The position numbers were made by a program, and so were the translations under genes. From positions 1 to 55,716 of the forward strand of contig JAETQH010000028.1 of NCBI GenBank assembly GCA_021770785.1: a stretch of 55,716 bases of DNA, read 5' to 3'. The notes under the pieces are model-generated. The model was not told the DNA's origin and did not search any database. It saw only the letters and a list, made by a program, of their open reading frames with translations. Of the stretch, positions 49,715-55,716 are shown one piece after another (position 1 is the first letter of the stretch; every line of letters begins with the position of its first letter). This DNA is from Lachnospiraceae bacterium (GTDB lineage: Bacteria > Bacillota > Clostridia > Lachnospirales > Lachnospiraceae).

Positions 49715-50815
49715 ATGAAATTAGGAATTGTGGGATTACCAAACGTAGGAAAAAGTACATTATTTAATTCACTGACAAAGGCGGGGGCGGAATCTGCCAA
49801 TTACCCTTTTTGTACCATTGACCCTAATGTGGGTATCGTGGCGGTGCCGGACGAGAGGTTAAAGCAGTTAGGGGATATGTATCATTCCAAAAAAGTGACG
49901 CCTGCCGTGATTGAGTTTGTGGATATTGCCGGGCTGGTGAAGGGAGCCAGCAAGGGAGAGGGTTTGGGAAACCAGTTCCTTGCCAATATCCGTGAGGTGG
50001 ACGCCATTGTCCATGTGGTGCGCTGTTTTGAGGATACAAATGTGGTGCATGTGGACGGAAGCGTAGATCCGGCGAGGGACATCGAGACGATTAATTTAGA
50101 GCTGATTTTCTCCGATGTGGAAATCTTAGAGCGCCGTATTGCAAAGGTGGCAAAACAGGCGAGAATGGATAAGACATTAGCAAAGGAGTTAGAGCTGTTA
50201 GAGGCGGTAAAAGCTCATTTAGAGAACGGCAATTTAGCCAAGACTTTTGAAGTGCCGGAGGATGAGGATGCGGAGGAATGGTTCAAATCCTATAATCTTC
50301 TCACGGCAAAACCAGTGATATATGCAGCCAACGTTGCGGAAGAGGATTTGGCGGATGACGGTGCAAATAACGCCCATGTGGCGGCGGTCAGGACGCGTGC
50401 GAAGGAAGAAAACAGTGAGGTGTTTGTCATCTGCGCCCAGATTGAGCAGGAAATTGCGGAGTTAGACGATGACGAGAAATCCATGTTCTTAGAGGATTTA
50501 GGCTTAAAGGAGTCCGGCCTGGAGAAATTAATCAAGGCAAGCTACAGCCTTCTGGGGTTAATCAGTTACCTTACCGCAGGGGAGGATGAAACCCGTGCCT
50601 GGACCATTAAGAAGGGAACGAAGGCACCTCAGGCGGCAGGAAAAATCCATTCCGATTTTGAGCGTGGATTTATCCGTGCGGAGGTGGTAAATTATCAGGA
50701 TTTATTAGACTGCGGAAGCCTTTCTGCCGCAAAAGAAAAAGGAATTGTGGGTTTAGAGGGAAAAGAGTATGTGGTCAAAGACGGAGATGTAATTTTGTTC
50801 AGGTTTAACGTCTGA
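49715..50815 (+). CDS. ychF: Redox-regulated ribosome-associated ATPase
   Basis: This 366-residue Obg-family protein binds ATP and associates with the ribosome. [12 protein letters not shown] (P-loop), [22 protein letters not shown] (split as [10 protein letters not shown] and GEGLGNQF) and a C-terminal TGS domain ([26 protein letters not shown]) are intact. AGGT lies 10 nt before the ATG, a weak site. A small hairpin (49672-49695) just upstream has no T-run. The gene ends at a strong terminator and marks the left boundary of the integrative element. Confidence 0.95.
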   Translation: MKLGIVGLPNVGKSTLFNSLTKAGAESANYPFCTIDPNVGIVAVPDERLKQLGDMYHSKKVTPAVIEFVDIAGLVKGASKGEGLGNQFLANIREVDAIVHVVRCFEDTNVVHVDGSVDPARDIETINLELIFSDVEILERRIAKVAKQARMDKTLAKELELLEAVKAHLENGNLAKTFEVPEDEDAEEWFKSYNLLTAKPVIYAANVAEEDLADDGANNAHVAAVRTRAKEENSEVFVICAQIEQEIAELDDDEKSMFLEDLGLKESGLEKLIKASYSLLGLISYLTAGEDETRAWTIKKGTKAPQAAGKIHSDFERGFIRAEVVNYQDLLDCGSLSAAKEKGIVGLEGKEYVVKDGDVILFRFNV

Positions 50816-50850
50816 TACAATTTCCTGTCGGGAAAATGTTGTAAACGCTG

Positions 50851-50882
50851 GGAGTTACCGCTTGCGGGCGGTAGCTCCTTTT
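50851..50882 (+). terminator. ychF terminator
   Basis: Eleven-bp stem GGAGTTACCGC / GCGGTAGCTCC with one mismatch and a 6-nt loop followed by TTTT. Confidence 0.8.
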
Positions 50883-50922
50883 GCTGTTTAACCCCTACCT
50901 TACCCCTACCCGATATTTTTGC

Positions 50923-52080
50923 TCAATAATTTACTGCCTTATCCAGTTTTAGAATTTCGCTCTGTTTCAGGTCGTTCAATACGTGCGTATAAGTATCGGC
51001 TGTTTCTTTTATGGTGGCATGACCTAAGAATTTCTGCATGACCCGTACATCTACGTTGTTTTCTGCCCCTCTGGTGGCAAATGTATGGCGGAGACAATGA
51101 GGGTGGATGTTGCTGACGCCGATTTTCGCACAGATAGAGTAACAGGTGCGTCGTATATTGTTTGGGTCAAGCGGTCTGCCTAACTGGGTACAGAAAACAA
51201 GGTCGTTATCCTCGTAGGCGGTATTGGCTTTTTCTTTGTTTTTCTCCTGTTGCTCCCAGACATCAGCAAGCACCTTTATAGCCGTTTCATTGAGTGGGAT
51301 TATCCGCTCACTGGTAGGTGTTTTTGGTGTACCAAACTCCAAGTGCCAATGTTCCTCTGGATTGTCAGGGTCTTTTACTTTGCGAATGATTCTCTTAATG
51401 TGCAACTGGTTCTGCTCAAAGTCTATGTCCTGCCATTTCAGCCCTAACAATTCCCCAAGCCGCATACCTGTGCAGAGGTCGAAAATATAGACCACTCCCA
51501 TATAGGTCACTTTCGCCTGTTCTACAAAGGCATTTTGCTGTTCCTGTGTTAAGACGGTGATTTGCGGCTTTGTTGTCTTTGGAAGTTTAACCCTGTTCGC
51601 AACATTTCTGACAATCAAACCATCGTCTACCGCCGTTTCTAAGGCGTTACTTAACACCTTAAAAATGTCTATCACTGTAGAGGGTGCTAACCCTTTACCA
51701 GATAAGCTATTGACAAATTTCTGAATGATGTCCTGTCGTAATGCCTTTAGCTTATAGTGACCGATAGCTGGCTTAATGTGGTTTTTCACCTTGACCGTAT
51801 AATTGTTATAGGTGGTAGGCTTTACATACTGCTTTTTATATTCGAGCATATAAAAGTCAAGCCATTCGGCAAGGGTCATTTCTGTAGGATTGGTGATAAT
51901 GCCTTTTTGCAGATTATTCAGCAGGTCGGTCATTTTGGCGGATACTTCCTGTCTGGTCTTTCCATATAAGGATTTACGCTGTTGCTTTCCGTCTGCCGAT
52001 ATGCCAATCGTTACACGGGCTTCCCATGTGCCGTCTTTCCGTTTGCGGATAGAGCCTTCATTTTGTCCTCGTTTTGCCAT
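50923..52080 (-). CDS. int: Tyrosine recombinase/integrase
   Basis: This 385-residue site-specific recombinase starts with the arm-binding AP2-like domain (GSIRKRKDGTWEARV), then a SAM-like core-binding domain (TLAEWLDFYM), then the catalytic domain with Arg in TGMRLGEL, HxxR in HCLRHTFA, His in LGHA and the Tyr nucleophile in DTYTHV. All are present. It reads toward the ychF side, typical for an integrase next to its attachment site. The start follows the XRE gene stop by 3 bp on the same strand, so both are probably cotranscribed. Confidence 0.94.
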   Translation of the reverse strand: MAKRGQNEGSIRKRKDGTWEARVTIGISADGKQQRKSLYGKTRQEVSAKMTDLLNNLQKGIITNPTEMTLAEWLDFYMLEYKKQYVKPTTYNNYTVKVKNHIKPAIGHYKLKALRQDIIQKFVNSLSGKGLAPSTVIDIFKVLSNALETAVDDGLIVRNVANRVKLPKTTKPQITVLTQEQQNAFVEQAKVTYMGVVYIFDLCTGMRLGELLGLKWQDIDFEQNQLHIKRIIRKVKDPDNPEEHWHLEFGTPKTPTSERIIPLNETAIKVLADVWEQQEKNKEKANTAYEDNDLVFCTQLGRPLDPNNIRRTCYSICAKIGVSNIHPHCLRHTFATRGAENNVDVRVMQKFLGHATIKETADTYTHVLNDLKQSEILKLDKAVNY

Positions 52081-52083
52081 GCT

Positions 52084-52674
52084 TTATTCATCCCCTTTAC
52101 TTTTCTCAATCATTTCATTGCTGATAACGTCTAAAGTATTTAGTTCATTCCTCAAGGCAAGAATCATGGAAAAACGCTTACATCTATATAATGAAGCGAT
52201 TTCCTCAAAATAACTTCCATCTGCCTCTTTTTCCTCCGCTTCAAGGCAATAGCCAGCCAGCTCTGTAAGGGCACTAAAGAAAGTAACCGCTGAAAAATTC
52301 AAGCGTGAATTAGCGTTCAAATCCTTGCTTAGCCATTGAGCCGTACCTGCCAATACATCAAGCCACCTATTCCTAAATGCTTCTGGAATCGAGCATAAAG
52401 CCTTAGATAGTATAGACAGGCTTTCGTCAAATTCTATATTGGTTTCATAGTTTTTATGCTCTGTCAATCCCAATAGGTAATCTACACTACACCCAAGACA
52501 TTTTGCCATTCTTTTAAGAACCTCAACATCTGGGCAGTGCTTTCCGCTCTCATAATTGCTCATGGATTGTCTTACAATTCCTATCTTATCTGCAAATTGC
52601 CCTTGCTTGATATTACTTTGTTCCCTAAGAGCCTTTAGGCGGCTTCCAAATTCTGCAAATTTATATTCTTCCAT
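52084..52674 (-). CDS. XRE-family repressor
   Basis: This 196-residue protein has an N-terminal Cro/cI helix-turn-helix (FGSRLKALREQSNIKQGQFADKIGIVRQSMSNYESGKHCPD in the usual order; key parts LKALREQSN and MSNYESGK) and a C-terminal region of unknown fold, with no LexA-type peptidase. AAGGAGG lies 10 nt before ATG 52674; an earlier ATG at 52716 lies upstream of the promoter -10 and is excluded. It is the likely lysogeny-type repressor of the element, divergent from the excisionase-like gene. Confidence 0.85.
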   Translation of the reverse strand: MEEYKFAEFGSRLKALREQSNIKQGQFADKIGIVRQSMSNYESGKHCPDVEVLKRMAKCLGCSVDYLLGLTEHKNYETNIEFDESLSILSKALCSIPEAFRNRWLDVLAGTAQWLSKDLNANSRLNFSAVTFFSALTELAGYCLEAEEKEADGSYFEEIASLYRCKRFSMILALRNELNTLDVISNEMIEKSKGDE

Positions 52675-52698
52675 AACGCCAAAACCTCCTTGACTCTT

Positions 52699-52727
52699 AT
52701 TATAAATCGAAACCAAGAAAAAGTAAA
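52699..52727 (-). promoter_or_regulatory. Promoter of the XRE-integrase unit
   Basis: On the minus strand TTTACT (complement of 52722-52727), 17-bp spacer and TATAAT (complement of 52699-52704). Confidence 0.65.
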
Positions 52728-52772
52728 GAAAATTTTATAAAAACAGAATAGGAACTTTTTGGTTAAAAAACC

Positions 52773-52801
52773 TTGACATAAAATGAAATGTGTTGTATTA
52801 T
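52773..52801 (+). promoter_or_regulatory. Promoter of the excisionase-like unit
   Basis: TTGACA (52773-52778), 17-bp spacer and TATTAT (52796-52801). The leader to the next start is about 155 nt and has no obvious ORF. It lies 45 bp from the divergent XRE promoter, so one repressor could govern both. Confidence 0.7.
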
Positions 52802-52964
52802 AGTAGACGTAACAGGACATAGTGGGAGTTTGAGAGGGAGGTGCAACAGAAAAACTTAGTACGCATTGACTAACCTGCGATATAAAGCAGTACCCATATA
52901 ATAACTTTGGATTTTCCAAATAAAGAAACAACCAAACTTATTGAACGAAAAGGAGGATATGACT

Positions 52965-53201
52965 ATGATTTATGATTATAGTTCATGGGATTCACTTCCT
53001 CTGATACTCCAAGCTAAGGATATTCAGATGATTTTGGGAATTTCAAAGGGAAAGACATATGAGATTATGAACTCCGCAGATTTTCCGACAATTCACCTGA
53101 ATAAACGTATGATGGTATCAAAGGACAAATTTTATGAGTGGCTTAATAAAGATAGCAGGAAAATCAAAAGGAGGGCAATTTATGTGTCAAAAAAAGGTTG
53201 A
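52965..53201 (+). CDS. Excisionase-like helix-turn-helix protein
   Basis: This 78-residue protein has a MerR/excisionase-type HTH (LILQAKDIQMILGISKGKTYEIMN, with key part ISKGKTYEIM) and a basic tail (RKIKRRAIYVSKKG). AAGGAGG lies 8 nt before ATG 52965; the ATG at 52959 is too close. Similar small proteins direct excision or act as replication-module regulators in Tn916-like and related elements. It overlaps the next gene by 20 bp. Confidence 0.75.
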   Translation: MIYDYSSWDSLPLILQAKDIQMILGISKGKTYEIMNSADFPTIHLNKRMMVSKDKFYEWLNKDSRKIKRRAIYVSKKG

Positions 53202-53772
53202 AGCAATGAACCATAAAGAAAGTTTTAAGGCTGCGTTTGGTGGCTCATGTATGGATGAGAACACAGGTCGGAGAGTAGTTTTTCAAGGATTTCGTGAAGA
53301 AGGGAGGCAATTAGTGGAAGCTATATGTGTATCAGATGTCTTAAAAGAACGGGCAGTTCAGGGGCAGAAAGTACAACAATTTCTTGACACAGTTCGGTCT
53401 ATACTCAAGGATTGCGAATATTTATATCTGTTTCCAACCCATGAGCAGAGGGAACAGAATGTAAGATTATCATGCAAAATCAAAAGAAATGACGATGAAA
53501 TTGGTTATGTGGAGGATATGGACTATTTACTGGACTGTGAATATATTTACAAACTGATTTTTGGACTTCCTATGGAACCTAACTCTGGTATGAACATTAT
53601 TTTCTGTGTACCAAATGAACTGGCGTATTATTCAGAGTTGTTCCAGTTGGGAGTGCTGAAGCCTTATGATAAAAACTCTCAAGAGCCGTTCTGTAGGATT
53701 GAAGAATCTGGCAAGTTGTATATTCGTATTTCCAATGCGTTCATAAATCTTGATATTTCTGAAATTATGTAA
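53182..53772 (+). CDS. Element protein of unknown function
   Basis: This 196-residue soluble protein begins MCQKKVEAMNHKESF; AAAAGGAGGG lies before the ATG at 53182. It has no membrane segment and no motif I recognise, though CEYLYLFPTHEQ and CEYIYKLIFGLP suggest two related helical stretches. It is cotranscribed with the excisionase-like gene and ends at a bidirectional terminator. Confidence 0.72.
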   Translation: MCQKKVEAMNHKESFKAAFGGSCMDENTGRRVVFQGFREEGRQLVEAICVSDVLKERAVQGQKVQQFLDTVRSILKDCEYLYLFPTHEQREQNVRLSCKIKRNDDEIGYVEDMDYLLDCEYIYKLIFGLPMEPNSGMNIIFCVPNELAYYSELFQLGVLKPYDKNSQEPFCRIEESGKLYIRISNAFINLDISEIM

Positions 53773-53780
53773 ATAAGGCA

Positions 53781-53815
53781 ATAGCCATAGGAATTATTGT
53801 AGTTCCTATGGCTAT
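53781..53815. terminator. Bidirectional terminator
   Basis: Perfect 13-bp stem ATAGCCATAGGAA / TTCCTATGGCTAT with a 9-nt loop, between convergent genes. T-rich tails are modest. Confidence 0.75.
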
Positions 53816-53819
53816 CATA

Positions 53820-54101
53820 TTACCCTTTTTTCAAAATCCCCTTGTCAACCAAATTGGATACCCGCACAGACTCTTCTTTTGGGTTATGCACAAAATATCC
53901 ACAGGGAGCAGGGGGAGGCACTATATCTTCCCACATACATTCAACGCCCATTCCTTGTAAAGAGCCGAAAAGATAGGGGCAGTCATCACAACCTCTATAT
54001 TCTGGAGCCACTTTCCGCACTTTATCCTGTCGCTTACAGAAAATCCGTCCGTTTCCGTCCATATAATTAAAATGGTTGACTAATTCCAGATGGATAGCCA
54101 T
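53820..54101 (-). CDS. Small Cys-rich protein, unknown function
   Basis: This 93-residue protein starts at ATG 54101 (GGGGGAG 4 nt upstream) and has Cys22, 38, 41, 55 and 67 (GRIFCK, GCDDCPYLF, VECMW, APCGYF), a pattern that could bind zinc or a cluster. The start ends 18 bp before the upstream gene stop. I do not recognise the family. It belongs to a leftward run of small element genes. Confidence 0.7.
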   Translation of the reverse strand: MAIHLELVNHFNYMDGNGRIFCKRQDKVRKVAPEYRGCDDCPYLFGSLQGMGVECMWEDIVPPPAPCGYFVHNPKEESVRVSNLVDKGILKKG

Positions 54102-54118
54102 TTTACTCCCCCTCTCCA

Positions 54119-54361
54119 TCAGTGTTTATGCTGAATGGTTCTGATAGCTTCTTCGACAAACTGCTCCGTTCGCTGTTTCCCATAATACCGATAAGGGTCT
54201 ACGGCTTTCTCCGTCTTTTCATCCATCCACGGATTAACTACACAATAGCCTTTATGGGTAAATTTCACCATATCAATCGTAGCCGTTCCAGAATTGTCAT
54301 GCCACATAGCGTCTAACTGCTGCCAAGCAAATTCTTTTACCTGTTCAATCGTTATTTCCAT
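54119..54361 (-). CDS. Small protein of unknown function
   Basis: This 80-residue soluble protein reads MEITIEQVKEFAWQQLDAMW and ends EEAIRTIQHKH. GGGGGATAGCT precedes the ATG. It has Trp- and Tyr-rich segments and no motif I recognise. It lies between two other small genes on the same strand, all closely spaced, so probably one transcript starting at the Nmad3-like gene. Confidence 0.65.
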   Translation of the reverse strand: MEITIEQVKEFAWQQLDAMWHDNSGTATIDMVKFTHKGYCVVNPWMDEKTEKAVDPYRYYGKQRTEQFVEEAIRTIQHKH

Positions 54362-54375
54362 AGCTATCCCCCGAT

Positions 54376-54558
54376 TTAATCATCTTCCTCATAATACGCT
54401 AAATCGTCAAAATACCCACCCTCGGCATCATCTTCAAGCAATTCTTCCTCGGTCATTTCCGCTACATCTTCCAGAGCCTTATCCATTTCAAGGGCTGATT
54501 TTTCAGCCGATTTCTGGATAAATGGCAATCTCTCTTTCTGTTCAATGTTTCGCTCCAT
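54376..54558 (-). CDS. Small acidic protein, unknown function
   Basis: This 60-residue protein is rich in Glu/Asp, with ALEDVAEMTEEELLEDDAEGG and a C-terminal FDDLAYYEEDD. GAGGGATAATAC precedes the ATG. Small acidic proteins in mobile elements sometimes mimic DNA or act as anti-restriction factors, but there is no evidence for that here beyond charge. Confidence 0.6.
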   Translation of the reverse strand: MERNIEQKERLPFIQKSAEKSALEMDKALEDVAEMTEEELLEDDAEGGYFDDLAYYEEDD

Positions 54559-54623
54559 GTATTATCCCTCATTTCTTTGTCAATAAATGCCGTTTAGGAC
54601 AAGTCAGTACATAGCGTCCATGT

Positions 54624-55433
54624 CTAACGGTTCTGTATCAATCTGTCCACCCAATCACATAAATTCCGTTCTTGTTTCGGAGTAGAAGCAGTTACAACAA
54701 ATTCCTGTCCTCTGCAAGCAGAATTTAATTCTGCATAACCGTCCTTTACCGTAGGGCAGTTATCGCCTTGCCAAGAAATAGAAATACCACCATCACCAAA
54801 GAACGCAGGCAAAGCCCATAGCCGCCGATTATCTTGCACCCTCTTTGTAAGCACCAGTGAATCATCATACTGGAATGTGCCGTATATATCGGGCAGATAT
54901 AAACGGTTATTCGGGCGGTTTTGGTTTATACTGTGTGGGTGCCAGGAATAATGCTCAATTTCCTGTTTCTCCCTCAATATTTCCCCCACTTTCATATAAC
55001 CGTAGATGATATGGACAATAGGGGCGTTACGGTCAAAACACAGTGTTTTATCAGGTTGAACCATTGTTTTTTGGAACATTCCATAGAATAAAAATATATC
55101 GCCCACGCCTACGCCCAATTTATCCAGATGTACGGCAGATACGCCATGTTGTCCGAATGCTGGTTTCCATTCATCTGTTGTCGTTCTGCCCTCTATATCC
55201 TCGTATATGTCGGGGTCAAGGTGACAGGTCGGATTTTTGCCAAAATCAAATTTAGGGCGTAGCTGACAGATGATTCTCTCTAAACTCTGTCCCTTGTAAT
55301 ACAAATCCTTATATGCCGTTCCTATCGTTGTATCTGGAATAGGGAGTGATAACAGTGTACCGTCTGGCAAGATAGGGTTTGCCATACCCCCTGATTTACT
55401 ATCCATGCCTTTTCTGCTCAATATCACTTTCAT
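54624..55433 (-). CDS. Nmad3-like (nucleotide modification-associated domain 3) protein
   Basis: This 269-residue protein starts at ATG 55433 (AGGAGG 9 nt upstream) with MKVILSRKGMDSKSGG and NPILPDGTLLSLPIPD, which I recall as the conserved opening of the Nmad3 family. That family was proposed by comparative genomics to be linked to DNA base modification; its activity is not established. Other features are HLDPDIYEDI, QHGVSAVHLDKLGVGVGDIFLFYG and a C-terminal region with FFGDGGISISWQGD. An ATG at 55487 exists but has no site. It is the first gene of a leftward set of small unknown genes. Confidence 0.65.
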   Translation of the reverse strand: MKVILSRKGMDSKSGGMANPILPDGTLLSLPIPDTTIGTAYKDLYYKGQSLERIICQLRPKFDFGKNPTCHLDPDIYEDIEGRTTTDEWKPAFGQHGVSAVHLDKLGVGVGDIFLFYGMFQKTMVQPDKTLCFDRNAPIVHIIYGYMKVGEILREKQEIEHYSWHPHSINQNRPNNRLYLPDIYGTFQYDDSLVLTKRVQDNRRLWALPAFFGDGGISISWQGDNCPTVKDGYAELNSACRGQEFVVTASTPKQERNLCDWVDRLIQNR

Positions 55434-55458
55434 AATGCCATGCCTCCTACACAGCATT

Positions 55459-55487
55459 ATCTTAGCACATAGCACAGCAAAAAGCAA
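55459..55487 (-). promoter_or_regulatory. Promoter of the Nmad3-like unit
   Basis: On the minus strand TTGCTT (complement of 55482-55487), 17-bp spacer and TAAGAT (complement of 55459-55464), placing the start just before the Shine-Dalgarno sequence. Confidence 0.5.
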
Positions 55488-55582
55488 CTGATAGCATATA
55501 TAAATAACGCAACCTGCGGATTATCCAAGACATAAGCAATTAGTATCATTTACATATACTATTTGCATTGGAGGGAAACCGC

Positions 55583-55716
55583 ATGGAGCAACAGGCATTA
55601 GGAAAGCGTATTCGTGAGGAACGGCTAAAGCTGAATCTGACACAGGAAAGACTGGCAGAAGATGTAAACCTTTCAACCGCCTATATCGGGCAGATTGAGC
55701 GTGGGGAACGCAGCTT
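55583..55716 (+). CDS. XRE-family regulator (3' end outside window)
   Basis: The gene starts at ATG 55583 with GGAGG 8 nt upstream and runs off the right edge after 44 residues. Residues MEQQALGKRIREERLKLNLTQERLAEDVNLSTAYIGQIERGER (key parts IREERLKLN and STAYIGQIERG) form a Cro/cI helix-turn-helix. It is divergent from the Nmad3-like gene and may regulate that unit. The rest of the protein cannot be seen. Confidence 0.85.
   Translation, partial: MEQQALGKRIREERLKLNLTQERLAEDVNLSTAYIGQIERGERS

Larger units (their letters stand above)
50883..55716. mobile_element. Left part of an integrative element (right end outside window)
   Basis: From just after ychF the sequence becomes AT-richer and gene type changes: tyrosine integrase, XRE repressor with a divergent excisionase-like gene, several small unknown proteins, an Nmad3-like protein and another XRE regulator. 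The left boundary lies between 50883 and the integrase stop at 50923. ACCCCTACCTTACCCCTACC at 50889-50908 is a short direct repeat and a candidate attachment core, unproven. It could be an ICE, IME or phage-satellite; no conjugation or capsid gene is visible. Confidence 0.75.

Noticed and set aside
50889..50912. Direct repeat CCCCTACC as the attL core
   Set aside because: Plausible, but the right junction is outside the window, so it cannot be verified as an attachment site.
1..55716. CRISPR array, prophage structural genes, rRNA operon
   Set aside because: No regularly spaced repeats with unique spacers, no capsid/tail/terminase genes, and no 16S or 23S sequence was seen.

Overview
The window looks like a chromosomal segment of a Gram-positive anaerobe of the Lachnospiraceae (Clostridia), GC roughly in the upper forties. 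The evidence is the gene order dgt-dnaG-rpoD-trmK and priA-def-fmt-peptidase-rsmB-rlmN-PP2C-PASTA kinase-rsgA-rpe-thiN, a DAP-type MurE, a class A RNase P RNA, a DUF5685/DnaJ pair, and strong AGGAGG ribosome binding sites. This is inferred from content; no search was run.

Region 1 (1-4.0 kb) is a small redox/electrophile cluster. MATE exporter, flavin reductase, SDR and aldo/keto reductase read left; an HxlR regulator and a VOC protein read right from overlapping divergent promoters. The MATE and VOC genes are both broken. From 4.2 to 10.5 kb come an orphan promoter/22-codon ORF/terminator unit, a second RsgA-like GTPase, a broken small gene, a heterodimeric ABC exporter with its own leader ORF, and a ClpP fragment. 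From 10.5 to 22.2 kb are mostly single genes: thioesterase, ZIP transporter, YdcF, RNase HI, NrdG, FliB-like methylase, flavin reductase, amidase, a HEAT-methyltransferase and a PAS-GGDEF-EAL protein.

Region 2 (22.2-32.9 kb) holds two tRNA-Leu genes, the dgt-dnaG-rpoD-trmK-kinase block, rnpB, and a zinc-ribbon/DUF5685/DnaJ trio, followed by a relic joining a surface-repeat fragment to a flagellin C-terminus. Two copies of a palindromic element with GTAAC termini lie here at 22.28 and 29.51 kb. Each is flanked by a perfect 8-bp target duplication, so they are non-autonomous mobile elements (MITEs).

Region 3 (33.0-50.9 kb) reads pyrBI and a CmpB-like membrane protein leftward. A gene-free kilobase of long palindromes and degenerate tandem repeats (35.0-36.0 kb) follows, then the conserved run murE-priA-def-fmt-peptidase-rsmB-rlmN-prpC-prkC-rsgA-rpe-thiN-ychF. 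This run couples peptidoglycan synthesis, replication restart, N-terminal formyl-Met processing, rRNA modification, ribosome assembly and muropeptide-sensing phosphorylation. Many of its genes overlap or abut.

Region 4 (50.9-55.7 kb, right end outside the window) is an AT-richer integrative element. It carries a tyrosine recombinase, a divergent XRE repressor/excisionase-like switch, small unknown proteins, a protein resembling the Nmad3 nucleotide-modification-associated family, and the start of a second XRE regulator. The most notable unexplained items are the MITE family, the 35-kb palindromes, the two leader ORF arrangements upstream of 4.4 and 6.2 kb, the flagellin chimera and the Nmad3-bearing element.
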